Shown here in pieces: positions 43,975-55,299 of a stretch of 64,000 bases of DNA. A model generated the notes under the pieces. It worked only from the letters and a program-made list of their open reading frames with translations. It did not search any database and was not told the origin of the DNA. A program made the position numbers and the translations under genes. The DNA lies in the NCBI GenBank assembly GCA_037783545.1, contig JBBELK010000024.1, positions 992,001 through 1,056,000 on the forward strand. The letters are read 5' to 3'. Position 1 is the first letter of the stretch. Each line of letters begins with the position of its first letter. The DNA is from Henricia sp. BOLD:AAB3569. Its lineage: Eukaryota; Echinodermata; Asteroidea; Spinulosida; Echinasteridae.

Positions 43975-45160
43975 TTGAGCAACCCGTTTCAAACAATTTC
44001 TTACACCGCCGTTCGAAACCCAATTTCAAACCATTTTTTAACCGCCGTTCGAAACCCTGTTTCGAGTCATTTCACCCGTTTTGGAACCATTTCAATTTTT
44101 AACCGCTTTTCGAAACCCCATTTCAATTTTCAACCGCCGTTCGAAACCGTTTCGAACCATTTCCAGCGCCGTCCGAAACCCGTTTCGAACCATTTCAATT
44201 TTAAACCGCCGTTCGAAACCCCGTTTCGAACCATTTACACCGCCGTTGAATTTTTTACACCTGTCCGCCGTTCAAAACCCTGTTTCGAACCATTTCAATT
44301 TTCAACCGCCATTCGAAACCCCATTTCGAACCATTTCAATTTTCAACCGCCGTTCGAAACCCCGTTTCAAACCATTTCAATCTTCAACCGCCGTTCGAAA
44401 CCCTATTTCGAACCATTTAAATTTTCAGCCGCCGTTCGAAACCCTGTTTCAAACCATTTCAATTTTCAACCGCCATTCGAAACCCTATTTCGAACCATTT
44501 CAATTTTCAGCCGCCGTTCGAAACCCTGTTTCAAACCATTTCAATTTTCAACCGCCGTTCGAAACCCTATTTCGAACCATTTCAATTTTCAGCCGCCGTT
44601 CGAAACCCTGTTTCAAACCATTTCAATTTTCAACCGCCGTTCGAAACCCCGTTTCGAACCATTTCAATTTTAAACCACATTTCAATTTTCAACCGCCGTT
44701 CGAAACCATATTTCGAACCATTTCAATTTTCAGCCGCCGTTCGAAACCCTGTTTCAAACCATTTCAATTTTCAACCGCCGTTCGAAACCATATTTCGAAC
44801 CATTTCAATTTTCAGCCGCCGTTCGAAACCCTGTTTCAAACCATTCCAATTTTCAACCGCCATTCGAAACCCCATTTCGAACCATTTCAATTTTCAACCG
44901 CCGTTCGAAACCCTGTTTCAAACCATTTCGATTTTCAACCGCCGTTCGAAACCCCGTTTCGAACCATTTCAAGCGCCGTTCGAAACCCCGTTTCGAACCA
45001 TTTACACCGCCATTCGAAACCGGTTAACCCCATTTCGAACCATTTCAATTTTAAACCGCCATTCGAAAACCCCGTTTCGAACCATTTAACACCGCCATTC
45101 AAAACACCGTTTCGAACCATTTCAACCGCTGATCGAAACCTTTTTCGTACTATTACACCA
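43975..45160. repeat. Satellite of a 41-bp unit (about 28 units)
   Basis: Units of CCATTTCAATTTTCAACCGC plus CGTTCGAAACCCTGTTTCGAA. Each unit has a dyad GTTCGAAAC-CCCn-GTTTCGAAC. The unit has no stop codon in any forward frame and is not a multiple of 3, so two long overlapping forward frames (232 and 368 codons) arise by cycling. The array decays at both edges into shortened units. Confidence 0.9.
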
Positions 45161-46476
45161 CCATTTCTAACCAAACAAGAAAATTGAAAATACCCGTTCA
45201 ATGGTCATCTACTCAATTTTTCCCTACAACTTGGGCATAAGTAATTTCCTTTACAAAAACGGTTTACCGGTACACATACATACAAATACATACATGTAAG
45301 CTACATGTATATAGGCCTACCCAAGTTCTGTCCGTTTCTGTAGCCTGTAGGCTACTGCAAATACCTCCATGGTATGAATTCCGTTCACTGGTCGCCACTG
45401 AGGTGCCGTCCGTTAAGAAACAGGGCAGAAACAAGTTTATTTTCAAGGAAATTGTAATGTTGAATGTTTTTCACTCTTAAAATCACTTCCCCTCAACAAA
45501 TCTTACGTAGAACAAGCAATGTGAGGACGTGTGCTATCTCGTTCACCGCCGACATAAAAATGGTGGCCGCTTACGCTCAACATGTGTTGCGAGTACATAT
45601 TTGAAAGGGCGCGCATTCCAATACCCGCGCAGTAATACAACTAGACTGGTTCCCGTCCACATATTCCACACAGGAGAATATAAGGACAGGTAAAGGGCGC
45701 CTCATCTTGATCTGTATTGGTCGTCTTTGCGCGTGCACATTGTGTTTTTTATATTTAAAAATTGGCCAAGCTTTAGGCAATGTACTTTATTAACATAATT
45801 TGATATGTTCGACACGCACGGCCAAGTTACAAATGTCAATGCAAAATCTGCGCACTTACTAAAATAATAATAATAATAATAACCACGTGACGGGCAGAAT
45901 TCTGCCCGTCATGGCTGCCCTTTACCGATCCCTATATTTTCGCAATAAGCGAACCAATCTCTAGGGATCGGGAACCAATCTATAATACAACCTCCTCGCA
46001 AAACGCTGATTGGCTGGCTGAATTTTCCCTCAAAGCTAGAGTCAATAGAAATATTTCAAATAGCACTGATGATGTATGCAGCTGAGCTTGCTGAGCCACG
46101 CATTTAATAATACGCCACGTGTCTTTTTGTTCGCCAATTTGAAATTCCCACAGAACTCCATTAACAATAGAAATTCCTCAATTCTCACGTGACAACTGAT
46201 AGCTCTACCGCTCTAGCCCTTTTCGATCAAATGCCATGTAGGGGTTCGCCATAAAAAGTAGTCCCTCTTTTCGCAAAAAGAAAATGGAATAACAAAGTTT
46301 GTTTTTTTAGTGGTTGCCGAACTTATTAGACTTCGATTGAGATATAGATACCATGAAAACATATTTACGGGACTCTAATTTTCACAAAAGGTGAATGTGT
46401 AAGGTCAATAAATATTATTCTCCCATGGCGAAAAAGGTAGCTAGCCACGTGCTAAAACGTCAGTTGCCATTGTAAT

Positions 46477-46568
46477 TGGGTCTAAACATTCTCTGGTAAT
46501 CTGAAATGTCCATTGCTAAAGCGCAAGAAAAAGGTTCACTGGTCATGCTGGTTTTAGTGTAGGCCCGC
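46477..46568. mobile_element. MITE copy, GGGTCTAAACATTC family, upstream of JMJD4
   Basis: Begins TTGGGTCTAAACATTCTCTG and carries GTTTTAGTGTAGG near its end. About 200 nt before the JMJD4 start codon. Confidence 0.5.
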
Positions 46569-46778
46569 GGTAACCAACCCTTACCAAAAATGCCAATTAA
46601 ATTTCCAATTGGATCCAATTAGTTTTAATTGGATCTCCGATTGAAAAATGGGTTGATTTGAATTTATTTGAATTGGATTTGGTTGGGAATCGAGTAGGAA
46701 ATTGAATTGGACCTAACTTCAATAACTGATATTATTGGATGTTTATTCTTTTAGACCCCTGTGAATTACTGCATCGGC

Positions 46779-49700
46779 ATGGCAACACTGAGCGAAGACA
46801 CATTCAAGACCCTTGCCTCAGCAGACCCGAAACAGCTACGCATTGAGGAGGTACATGAAGTGGAATACATCGATAGTTGCATCAGTTACAATGAATTCTT
46901 CACAAGATACCTCATCCGCAATAAGCCTTGCGTGTTTGGGCCTTACATCACGAAGGGATGGCGAGCGCTTAGGGACTGGGTCTTGGAAGATGGCACTCCG
47001 AATCTAGACTTTCTCGCTGAAACATTTGGTGAGATCAAATGCAGTGAACAATTTTTACTTTTGCTTTATTTTGAAAATAATATTGCCACCTAAATATGAA
47101 AATCAGTGCAAAACTGTCCTTCATAATCTTGTCATATTTACCTCGAAAAGGTGCATTTTGCTGGGTTGAGGGGGGCACAACTTTTTTTAAAAAGCAAAAT
47201 TATCACTTCCCAGATCCCCCCTTTGAAGAATACATGTACTTACGTACTACTCTAACTTTTGAAAAGCAAGCCAGTGTCTAGCTAAAGACCGTAACGAATA
47301 GTCGCCATCTTGTGGAGCAGTTTCTTTGTTCCTTGAGGACATGCATGGTTGCACATTGTGTGCTTATATGTTGACCAATTTAAATGACAAATGTTGCTAT
47401 TCGATACGGTCTATATACCCTAGTCTGTATCATTCTATAAGAAGACCCTTGCTAAAGCCGGAAAATAGATTCAGCTGTCTTTCTGTTTCAAAATCTCCAG
47501 GAAATGCTGTAGTACCAGTGGCAGACTGCAAGAGGGTGGAATATTCTGCACAACCCAAGACTAGCATGCAGTTATCTCAGTACATCCAGTATTGGCGTGA
47601 ACTATGCAGTGCCGAGGGAACACCACATGCCTCATGCCTGTATTTGAAAGATTGGCATTTTATAAAGTAAAGCACTTGTGTTATACTTTTTGTCTGCTGT
47701 AAGGGGCTCTCCTAAGAAAGAAAGTCGAATCTACATTAAACTCTCAAGCAATATGGTATACCCTCTGTACAGTGTTGTAGTCGAGTCACCAATATCAAGT
47801 CCGAGTCTCGAGTCACTAGCCTCGAGTCCGAGTCCGAGTCCGAGTCACGAGTAACTTGTTCGCCAAATTAATGAAACTGAGCCTGCTATATTTCGTTCAC
47901 ACAATATGTGAAATGATGACTCATGCGCTCCTTGCCGGCCTGGTGGGGCAGTGTACATATTCACGCATCAGACTGTTTTTTTCATATATCTTTAAAAAAA
48001 AAAAAAAAAAATGTGACTCGTGAGTCAAGAGTCACCATGTTCGAGTCCGAGTCCGAGTCATTTTCCAATGTGACTCGAGTCGAGTCCGAGTCACGAAAAT
48101 TGTGACTCGAGTCTGAGTCCTGGACTCGAGTCCTACAACACTGCCTCTGTATAATACAGCTATTTGAACTGATATACAGTTCCTTTCTCCAAGTCATGGC
48201 ACTTTAATGATGTATACATGTATTTGTTATTGCACTGCTTTTGCACTGGATATAAGACTCGCATTGCAAAAGCATAGGGTCACGGTTCAGTGATTTTTAG
48301 TGTAGAGCCATTGCCTAGGCAACTAACAAAATATGACATTAACTTCGGCAGTCTATAGCTCTGGGCAAAAAAAACAATTCTGGTAACAAGTCCTGGCAAA
48401 GACACTCGTATTCATGAGGACTTGCTTGGCCCAGAGATGGCCTTGGCATTGGCAGTTTGTGAATTTTGAGGTTTAGAAAACTGAATAATAAACGAAGACA
48501 TCAGACAGCACTCATGAACAGTAAAGTGTCAAGATTTACTAAAATAAAGAAATACAAGGAACTTGAACCTGAACACACAATGTCTCATAAATGATAGCTC
48601 GTCTTACCTCCCCTATGTTTCTGGCCCCTCTCCCCTATACATAGGTTGTTTCCAGATTACAAAGCATACCAGACACCCATCTACTTCACTTCTGATTGGC
48701 TGAATGAATACTGGGATGCCAAGTCGGGCCAAAACGCTGATGACTACCGTTTTGTATACATGGGACCAAAGGGATCTTGGTAAGAAAACAAATCAGGACT
48801 AATATATATATATTTTTTTTTTCTTTGTTAAATAAAAGTAACCACATCACGATATCTAATTACAGACAGTGGGCAAACATAAACACATAAACACCATTGT
48901 TTTGGCAAAATATTCGGAATAATCTGTAATAATGAATTTTGTACTCGGCCATGGCCATAAGCACCCTCGCTAAAAATAGGATCCTCATCAATACTCCCTC
49001 ATCACTGCCTACCAATATATGCTTTCCAACCAAATTTTCTAAAATTATATCTTTTCTGTTCAACCGATTAATCTCATATTGACAGCTTCCAAATTGTCTT
49101 GGATTCTGGAGGATGAAAGAATGTTAGGTTGGAAAGATTCATTGTACTGCCACGAGACCTGTAAATACGAGACCAAGTCCAAAGACCAACAGCACCGAGA
49201 CCATGACTTTGGCACCCCAGAACTGAGACCGAGACACTTCCATCTGGGACTCAAACCTAACCTCATTAAACTGAGACATTAACAGGACAATATTGATACC
49301 GAGACCCAAGGAAAGGTCTCAAAACCGAGAACAAGTCTCGAGACCTCCATCACTGGAGCAATTTTATCCTGAACTTGTTTTTGATCTTGATAGGACACCT
49401 TTCCACGTTGATGTCTTCCGCTCATACTCTTGGTCGGCTAACGTCTGCGGACGCAAGAGATGGCTCTTATTCCCACCAGGCCAAGAAGACAAACTCAGGG
49501 ACAAACTTGGCAATCTGGCTTATGACGTTTTGTCTCCAGAGCTACACGATCACAACAAATATCCTTACTACCATAAATCGTGCAGACCACTTGAGGTTAT
49601 CCAGGGACCGGGAGAGATCATCTTTGTCCCAAGTGGATGGCACCATCAAGTGTTTAATATTGTGAGTGTGTGGTCTAGGTTAAAAATGCATTCATTTTGG

Positions 49701-51309
49701 AAGCATCTCTTTTGGTTTTTTCCCCTGTGCACGTTAAGAAAATGTATGACTGAATCAAACGTAGTTAATTTTAATAAATCTCTCAGCCATTTCTGACCAA
49801 TTAACATCCATTGCAATGGTTTAATTTCCTTATGAAATATTATGAATGACCTTTTCTATGAATAAAGTACAGTAAAAAGTAAAGCCACTTCATAAGCTTG
49901 CTGACTCATATAGCCGGTACTCGTCCCTGGTTTCATTGGAATATAATGACTTGCTACTCCCCCTGCCAGTAATTAAGGGGCGGATCCAGGGAGGGGTTTT
50001 GCCAGTGGCGCAATGAGAAAATTTGTCATGGGTGGACAAGCGGTGGGGGATCCGTACCTGCCACTCCATCGCATGTTTACCTCCAGCAATTAGTTGGGAT
50101 TCCATGGGATGGAGTGACTATAGGAGCAGTGGTACTCCTCAACAGTATTTGGTGGTACCTATATACACGTGTGGAGAGAGACAATGTGGAGTTAAGCGTC
50201 TTGTCTAAGCACACAATGCTTAATTAATATCTTCTGTGTGTCTTCCGTGTGTTGCAGGAGGACACTATATCAATCAACCACAACTGGCTGAACGGCTGCA
50301 ATCTGGACATCACATGGGCATTTCTACAACAGGAGCTCGCCTCCGTCAAGAATTCTATCAGTGATTGCAGGGACATGGACGGATGGGACCTGCAATGTCA
50401 GGTAATGTACACGACAAAAGGACACATTTATTTAGCTAGGCACTGAACTACTTTGTGTTTGCCGATCCGGCATTCAAGATAAAGATCAAAGAACAAACTT
50501 GTCATTATGTCGGTGTAACAAGCGGCATAGTTTTTATTATTTGGTGCTTTGGCTCTCGTGCAAAATTGTGAAATCAGACGGTCGTATTCGGTTTTTCATA
50601 ACCCGAAAATTCAGATATTTGGTTTCTCTCAAAACTAGTGTTGACCATGCAACCTTAGGATGGTTTTGCAATACGTTTTTAAGACAGTGACCCAAACTGT
50701 TTTGCCACAGTATCTTGCAATTTAAGAACCAATCATTCCAAAATAAGTGTCACTCTTTTTCTTGTATTGTTTCAGATGATAATGAAAGCGAACACAGGAA
50801 TAGATTACCGAGAATTCTTACAGTTATTGTGGAAAGTGGCCGAGCCTCGACTTGCTCAACTAAAACTCGACAACAAACACAATGGAAATCATTCTGAAAA
50901 TAGACCTGTCCTGGCTGAATTTGAAAAATCCCACGAAAGAACCATTAAACAAAGCAAATGTGAAAACAGTGTGCAGAAGACTCAAGCTCCAGATGTTGTG
51001 CTTCCAAGAAAGCAAGAAGTACCAAGTGACCCAGACGCTTCCACCGATTCCTCTGAACTGAGGACACCGAATCCACAAGGAGTATCGTGTGTTCATCAAA
51101 CGCATTCCATAAACAAGGCAAGAAGTCTTGATGAAACGACTGCACCTGAGCAATTCTTTCACTGGAAGTTTGACTTGTGTCGCATCCGTGAGATTTTAGT
51201 ATCGTTATTGAATGATGAAGACTTTAGTCAAATACAAAGAAGTTCTTTGTGCGTAGACCCACAGCAGTTGAGAGACGAAATTGATGGTGCAATAAATGAT
51301 TCAATTTAG
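46779..51309 (+). CDS. JMJD4: JMJD4, JmjC 2-oxoglutarate-dependent lysyl hydroxylase (6 exons)
   Basis: Coding exons: 46779-47028, 47501-47666, 48645-48779, 49394-49661, 50258-50401 and 50776-51309, all GT-AG with agreeing phases; 1497 nt, 498 residues. The family acts on translation termination factor eRF1, hydroxylating a lysine of its NIKS motif in the cytoplasm. Matches to human JMJD4 include CLYLKDWH, SDWLNE, DDYRFVY, NVCGRK, RWLLFPPGQE, PSGWHHQV and DTISINHNW. The iron ligands are visible as His188 and Asp190 in TPFHVDVF and His267 in GWHHQV. The start is the first ATG in frame; an in-frame TAG lies 27 nt upstream, and a TTTTAG there could also be the acceptor of a non-coding leader exon. 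The last exon has a hydrophilic linker (about residues 345-440) before the conserved C-terminal helix region, making the protein somewhat longer than human (about 463). Introns carry MITEs. The gene looks intact. Confidence 0.95.
47285..47413. mobile_element. MITE, AGACCGTAACGAATAG ends, in JMJD4 intron 1
   Basis: Inverted ends AGACCGTAwCGAATAG and complement; best-kept copy of the family also seen at 1367-1509. Confidence 0.65.
47771..48144. mobile_element. Element rich in GAGTCCGAGTC, in JMJD4 intron 2
   Basis: CAGTGTTGTAGTCGAGTC at the left and GACTCGAGTCCTACAACACTG at the right; between them many GAGTCC and CGAGTC repeats and an 18-nt A run. No gene. Confidence 0.65.
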
Positions 51310-51355
51310 GTTTTGTTTTATAATAATTGTATTTGTTTAATTATATTGTTTTATT

Positions 51356-51377
51356 GGGGGGGGGGGGGGGGGGGGGG
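51356..51377. repeat. Poly-G run, 22 nt, in the JMJD4 3' region
   Basis: Lies about 50 nt after the JMJD4 stop codon, probably within its 3' untranslated region. Confidence 0.85.
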
Positions 51378-51399
51378 TGTGTTAAAAACTGCTAAACAC

Positions 51400-52417
51400 A
51401 AATGAAATATTGTAGGGTTGGGGTGGGGGGGGTATTAACCCCCTTCACACAAAATGTTGCATAGATAATCACGCAAGAATTGGCTTTATGTCATGGTTTT
51501 TAGTTTTAAGTTTGGCTTTGGCCAATCAAACTGTTTTGATATGTTAGTTATTATTTAATTAACGCACAGAGAGCATATAAACGACATTTGATATGGAGAC
51601 AATTGAGCCTTTAGCTTTATAGAGATTTTTCTACACTTGTAATTTGTTATTTATCTTGTATCTTTTTTTGTGTATCTTTTTCTTGTTCAAGAAAATTTGG
51701 TTACCAAAAATAGGCATATGAAGAAACCTTGGCCAGGCTACTGAAATATAGGCCTATTGCTGTGCATAGAAAAGCAAATTAAATATCTATATTCAGAAAA
51801 TTATATCAAGAGCATAGCTTTAATTTTAGTTGCGAAGTCGGAAGCAAAATGCAGAAATTATAATTGTAAAAGTCTCATCCATTTCTTCTTTATGTAGACA
51901 CGCCCACCTCTCCGAACCCCCGCCCCCGCCCCCATTTTGTCCACCACAGATTCACAAGTGCGACCTCTAGTGCCCGCCCACAAAATCGAAACTGTTTTGT
52001 AAATGTACCCCAGCTTCATGTAGCGATGGCCACCCGGCCGTTGCGAAAATAGTTTAGGGGCCTGACTATCTCACAACGGCGTTGTTTTTGGGTACGTTCG
52101 CGCGGTTCCGGTTGCTTACTGCACTGTTTTTATCGTCTCAAGATCTAAGGCAAGTTCTTGAAACGCCTAGCACCTCATTTTGTTGGCAAAATTTCCACAA
52201 TTTATTGGTTTTGTGGCCTGCTAGAGATTTGTGGGAAAGAATTTACATAAACCTAGTAATATAAACCCTCCTGCGCTAAATAAACTCTTAATCTTCATAT
52301 TTTTTCCCATCCAAATTTTGGTTTCTTCAATGACATTTTTTTTTAGACATGTTACTGTTAGATTTGCACTTGTTGACATGGTTGATGCTTAATAAGCCAT
52401 TTTAGGAAAAAATAGTG
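51400..52417. other. JMJD4 3' side, no further gene recognised
   Basis: AT-rich sequence with an ATTAAA near 51779 that could serve as a poly(A) signal and a C-rich patch near 51915-51935. Nothing coding is supported. Confidence 0.4.
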
Positions 52418-52426
52418 ACGTCCGAG

Positions 52427-52898
52427 TACCCCTAGAACTATGGGGGATATACTCTCCCCCATAGGTAATGTTGTTTTTTCCCAATATGGCGGCGCCTGAA
52501 CTTTAAGATCGGACCGATACGGTTTCGGCTAGTGCAATAATCCGCTGCCTAATCTGGGATTTATTTTTGTCCCAGTAGTTCCGGCAACTCCGGGAGTTCC
52601 GGAAAATCCGACTTTTACCGAATGCATCGATCATGCATGTGGATGCATCGCACATGTTCCCGTTCATTTCCCAACATTATTTTCGGAGAATTTAGTGGAC
52701 AAATGGTACCGAAATTCCGTAGATACACGCAAGGTGAGTGTCTCAAGAACTATCAGACGGAGTTTGGTGCAATTGGGCAGCGGATTATTGCGCTAGCCGA
52801 AACCGTATCGGTCCGATCTTAAAGTTCAGGCGCCGCCATATTGGAAAAAAACAACATTACCTATGGGGGAGAGTATATCCCCCATAGTTCTAGGGGTA
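52427..52898. mobile_element. Foldback transposon with 123-bp arms and 9-bp target duplication
   Basis: Arms 52427-52549 and 52776-52898 are inverted copies differing at only a few positions, starting TACCCCTAGAACTATGGGGG. ACGTCCGAG flanks both ends (52418-52426 and 52899-52907). A 9-bp duplication with long arms suggests a Mutator-like or Merlin-like non-autonomous element. The unique centre of 226 bp has no gene. It sits about 380 nt upstream of the LRR gene. Confidence 0.85.
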
Positions 52899-53282
52899 AC
52901 GTCCGAGTACACAATTCTTTCTGTTTTGTTATCGAGTCTGACGCAATATATAGCCCCGCGAGCAGTGCTTCTGAAAACCTCAGCCCTGTCGCCTAATCTA
53001 CCCCAAATCTGTGGCAAACTCACGCAAATGAAATTTGTCCCATGGCTCTGATATTTGTTCAATAGGTGCACTCACCCCAGTTTGCAAATATTCCAAAGAG
53101 TACGCATCGATCCGATGTCTAGTTTCGGTAAAATCGTGGGCAAACTTGAGACCCTCCGGTCCGTGCGATAAAATACATGAATTTTGTATGCACGTCCAAC
53201 TATTTACAATTCTTTCCTTGTAAAATAGGTGCCACTTGCTTCACAATAACAATTTGACTTAAGAGACTACCAGAAGTCAATC

Positions 53283-53936
53283 ATGTTGAGAGGACGTACA
53301 AGAAATAACTTTGTGCAGCAATTGGACAAAGATGGAAACTTGGGCCCCGCTCTGGTCATGTCGGGGATGGATTTGGATGAAATCCCCGTCATTGACAACA
53401 ATCAGAGCTATAAAGTAATCGGCATCAACGTGAGCAGTAACCACATCAGTGAGTTGCCAGCTCAACTCAAGAACTTGAAGAAACTTGAGTTCTTGATTCT
53501 CTCCCATAATGAGTTTACAAGCCTCCCGCCGCTTATTGGTAATGTGTCCGGCCTGCGCTCGCTCAACCTGAGTCATAACCAGTTGACGACGCTCCCGGAT
53601 GAAATGGAAGATTTGGACGAGTTACAAGAACTCATCCTCAACAACAACAAGTTTGAAGAGATTCCCTCTGTGCTGTTTAAGATGCCTCGCCTTCGAGAGG
53701 TCCACATGCAGCATAACAACATCCAAGTTATTCCCATGGAGGTCACCAAGATGCTTGGGCTCAAGATCTTGGTGCTCGACTACAACAAGATCACGACGGT
53801 TCCCGACGAAGTCGGCCAGATGAAGCTGGATGAGTTATGGGTACAACACAACAAAGTAGAGACGGTTCCGGATGATGTGAAAATAGCTAAATTGAAGGTG
53901 CATGATAATCCTGTGGATCCCATAGAGCAGCCATAA
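53283..53936 (+). CDS. Leucine-rich-repeat protein, 217 residues, intronless
   Basis: A single uninterrupted frame. After about 35 N-terminal residues come seven repeats of the LxxLxLxxNxLxxLP type, e.g. LEFLILSHNEFTSLPPLIG, LRSLNLSHNQLTTLPDEM and LKILVLDYNKITTVPDEV, up to about residue 205; the tail ends PVDPIEQP. There is no signal peptide or membrane segment, so a cytosolic or nuclear binding scaffold is likely. The regular LP-type repeats are as in the LRRC57, LRRC40 and SHOC2 group, but I cannot match it to one member and give no symbol. The coding part is GC-richer than its surroundings, and repeats are intact. A non-coding leader exon is possible. AATAAA at 54136-54141 may be its poly(A) signal. 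Confidence 0.88.
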   Translation: MLRGRTRNNFVQQLDKDGNLGPALVMSGMDLDEIPVIDNNQSYKVIGINVSSNHISELPAQLKNLKKLEFLILSHNEFTSLPPLIGNVSGLRSLNLSHNQLTTLPDEMEDLDELQELILNNNKFEEIPSVLFKMPRLREVHMQHNNIQVIPMEVTKMLGLKILVLDYNKITTVPDEVGQMKLDELWVQHNKVETVPDDVKIAKLKVHDNPVDPIEQP

Positions 53937-54747
53937 AAAGTTGGTCAGATTTCCTGTGACTTCAGTCTTAAAGGCTCATTGTATCATTTGCAGATGAAAT
54001 ATTTTAATAATTCCGGGAACAATGTTGGTCAACTATCCTGCATAATTTAATTTTTAAATATAAATTTAATTACCGGCAAAACATTTTTGGTTCTTTCAAC
54101 TTCTTTGCAAATGATACACTGCCCCTTTAAAGCGGAATAAACACCGTGTACTGTTTGGAAATATGCAAATACCTGTACTACATTTAGGTAGTCAAATTGG
54201 TGGTTTAGCGAATAGCCTTTGTATTCTGAAGTGATTGGCATAAAGCAGTACCTAATGCCAAGAAAAAAAATAGCCGTGTTTTCTATTAGTACCCAACCTA
54301 GAAAATCTTGCAGAACCTATATCTTTTTGCTCAAAAACCAATAAAAAAATTTTGTCCCTACCTAAAACCTAAATTTTGTGTACATCGCCTTTATTTTGTT
54401 TACCCCTTCAAAGCATGAAAAAGTGGCTCACTCTTGTATATTTGCAATGTTGTAATGTGCAAGTGGTAAAAAAATACTGACCGTCATCCCAACCTAATAT
54501 ATTCGGCTGAAAAAAATTTAGAGCAAAATAAAAACATATTTCCCACCTACTCACACTGAATATTTTTTTGGTGTAATAGGAAACGGCTATTTTTTGTCTT
54601 GGCCTAATAAAAAGTTGAACTTTGCTCAAACATCTACAATGTAGTTAACACCATCAAAATTAGTCTTAATTACATGTATATTGCTGTGAGGTTTGACATA
54701 ACATTTGTGCGTATTATACAGCACTGAGTCTTGAGTGGTGTTCCCAT

Positions 54748-55078
54748 TGGACTATTTTTGGTAAAACTCCCGTGGTTGTGCGGGAGAGTAACAAAATGTA
54801 GTCCAATGGGGACGCACGGAAAATTAGCGTCCCTGTAAAGTTATCGTGACCACGATGTAAAACTTACAGGGCGAGAGAGGCCGCGGAAACTTTCCGCTCA
54901 TCCGCGGGAGTTTTACAGGGCCCTCGAAAAGTCCAATGGGAACAGTTTCGCCCTGTAAAATGAACACGACCCTGCAGTAAACTATGGACCTGCACGGCAA
55001 AAGTTTACTGCAATGTCGCGGTAGCTTTCCGCATGGGAAGATTACACGAAGGTCGCGGAAAAGAAAGTCCAATGCACT
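54748..55078. mobile_element. MITE-like repeats with CCCATTGGACT motifs
   Basis: TTCCCATTGGACTA at the left, GTCCAATGGGGAC and GTCCAATGGGAAC inside and AGTCCAATGCA at the right suggest two or more adjacent or nested copies. A relative occupies 57235-57572. Confidence 0.55.
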
Positions 55079-55154
55079 GATGAAGCACATATGGTGAAAT
55101 TTACGGTTTGAGTAGGCTGCTTGAATAATACAAAGTAGTTGTTTTAGAGCAACA

Positions 55155-55264
55155 TTGGCGGATCCAGCCTCAATAAAATACAGGAATAAAATGGAAAAGC
55201 GGAACTACAGCCCCCTGAAATTGATTGTTATCCTGTATTTTTATAAGGCTGGATCCGCCACTGA
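55155..55264. mobile_element. Short MITE, GGCGGATCCAGCCT ends
   Basis: Left TTGGCGGATCCAGCCT, right AGGCTGGATCCGCCACTG; core with TACAGGAATAAAAT and a matching complement. Same family as 3207-3303. Confidence 0.65.
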
Positions 55265-55299
55265 GCAAATGTATAATCGTGTACTGTTTGTATAATTTG

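Noticed and set aside
43975-45187. Open frames of 232 and 368 codons
   Set aside because: They are two readings of the same 41-bp satellite, which has no stop codon in any forward frame; the peptide is just the unit cycling through frames.
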